Origin: Caldithrix sp.
GTDB taxonomy: Bacteria > KSB1 > UBA2214 > DYKH01
Length of the DNA: 55,076 nucleotides
Direction of reading: 5' to 3'
Assembly (NCBI GenBank): GCA_020722685.1
Contig: DYKH01000009.1
Location: 1-55,076 of the forward strand
The notes below the pieces were generated by a model. It had not been told where the DNA came from and searched no databases. It saw nothing but the letters and a program-made list of their open reading frames with translations. Positions 54,171-55,076 of this stretch are shown piece after piece (positions within the stretch are counted from its first letter, which is position 1; every line of letters starts with the position of its first letter). Both the position numbers and the translations under genes were made by a program.

Positions 54171-55076
54171 CTATGCCTTACCGGCACATCCCAAAATGTG
54201 TAGTTTATGTCTAACCATTTCTTTCAAAGCATCGCGAGCCGGCCCGAGATACTTGCGCGGATCGAAATTCTCCGGATGCTCGGCGAACTCTTTTCGGATC
54301 ATCGCCGTCATGGCCAATCTCAGATCGGTATCGATATTCACCTTGCAGACAGCGCCTTTTACGGCTCTGGTAATCATCTCTTCCGGCACGCCCTGAGCTC
54401 CCGGAAGCTTGCCGCCGTACTTGTTGCACATTTCCACAAATTCTGGTAAAACGGAAGACGCGCCATGAAGCACCAGCGGAAAGCCGGGCAGCGCTTTTTC
54501 GATTTCCGCCAATCTATCAAAATCCAATTGTGCTTTGCCTTTGAATTTGTAAGCCCCGTGGCTGGTGCCGATGGCCACCGCCAGCGAGTCGCATCCAGTT
54601 TTCTCAACGAACATCTTGGCTTCCGCTGGATTGGTATAAATGGCGTCCCGATCCGACACGCTGACGTGCTCTTCGATTCCCGCCAAGCGGCCCAATTCCG
54701 CTTCCACCACTACGCCGCGGGGATGCGCATATTCGACGACCTTTTTGGTCAGAGCTATGTTTTCCGCCAAAGGCAGATGAGAACCATCGATCATGACGGA
54801 AGTAAACCCACCGTCGATGCAGGATTTGCACAACTCAAAGCTATCGCCATGATCCAAATGCACGACGATGGGCAGGTTCGACAACTCCAACGCCGCTTCA
54901 ATAAGCTTCATCAAATAGGTATGTTTGGCGTAGCTGCGCGCCCCTTTGGAAATCTGCAAAATCAACGGCGCTTTTTCTTCTTGTGCGGCCTCAACGATAC
55001 CCTGGATGATCTCCATATTATTTACATTGAACGCCCCAATCGCATAACCACCCTTATACGCCTCTTTGTATAACTC
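54171..55076 (-). CDS. Class II fructose-1,6-bisphosphate aldolase (5' end outside window)
   Basis: 301 residues are visible, starting LYKEAYKGGYAIGAFNVNN at the right edge; an internal ATG at 55016 is not the true start. Probably only about 10 residues are missing. The zinc and catalytic region is VVHLDHGDSF, with MIDGSHLPLAENI and VEAELGRLAG. It cleaves fructose-1,6-bisphosphate and heads the fba-gapA-tpiA-secG series. Confidence 0.93.
   Translation of the reverse strand, partial: ELYKEAYKGGYAIGAFNVNNMEIIQGIVEAAQEEKAPLILQISKGARSYAKHTYLMKLIEAALELSNLPIVVHLDHGDSFELCKSCIDGGFTSVMIDGSHLPLAENIALTKKVVEYAHPRGVVVEAELGRLAGIEEHVSVSDRDAIYTNPAEAKMFVEKTGCDSLAVAIGTSHGAYKFKGKAQLDFDRLAEIEKALPGFPLVLHGASSVLPEFVEMCNKYGGKLPGAQGVPEEMITRAVKGAVCKVNIDTDLRLAMTAMIRKEFAEHPENFDPRKYLGPARDALKEMVRHKLHILGCAGKA

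Overview
The window reads as one stretch of chromosome from a Gram-negative, probably uncultivated bacterium of the Fibrobacteres-Chlorobi-Bacteroidetes sphere (a KSB1-, Calditrichota- or Zixibacteria-like lineage). The clues are an aerotolerance (Bat) operon of Bacteroidetes type, a PorV/FadL-like outer-membrane protein, several lipoproteins with lipoboxes, outer-membrane barrels and a lipidated TonB-domain protein. This placement is inference; no rRNA gene is present. Almost every convincing gene lies on the minus strand, so transcription runs from high to low coordinates.

Region 1 (1-10903) is a CRISPR-Cas locus. In transcription order it holds a promoter, a roughly 225-nt structured leader, cmr1-like, cmr6-like, a Csx11-type cas10 with an HD domain but no GGDD cyclase motif, cmr4-like, cmr5-like, cmr3-like, an uncharacterised membrane protein, cas1, cas2, an array leader, and at least three 37-bp repeats running off the left edge. 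The Csx11-type Cas10 without GGDD points to subtype III-C. The membrane protein overlaps its upstream cas gene by 8 bp and is the best candidate for something undescribed. One spacer looks like a complete translation-initiation site, with the crRNA antisense to it.

Region 2 (10934-21300) carries a YhaM-like exoribonuclease, a penicillin-acylase-family Ntn hydrolase and a set of envelope proteins: two lipoproteins sharing GCYTQ and DFDRR motifs, two small outer-membrane proteins, a lipidated TonB-domain protein and a PorV/FadL-like protein.

Region 3 (21259-34418) is an expanded Bat operon: TPR lipoprotein, BatD-like, MoxR, DUF58, SurA-N/TPR lipoprotein, BatD-like, BatA, BatB, BatC, BatD, BatE. 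MazF/PemK toxin-antitoxin pairs are inserted at two gene junctions, with an extra YefM antitoxin at one of them.

Region 4 (34498-43323) is a protein-quality cluster: ClpB, DnaK, an FmdB zinc ribbon, an HtrA protease, DnaJ and GrpE. There is a sigma-54-like promoter before grpE, a GGAACTT promoter candidate before htrA and a 21-bp perfect inverted repeat before clpB.

Region 5 (43569-51440) holds a zinc metallopeptidase, two small membrane proteins, a STAS-HATPase fusion, an acyl-CoA synthetase and a Tat-linked pair (a polyferredoxin membrane protein and a DUF362 protein). Region 6 (51541-55076) is a glycolytic operon fba-gapA-tpiA-secG followed by tRNA-Leu(GAG); fba is cut by the right edge.
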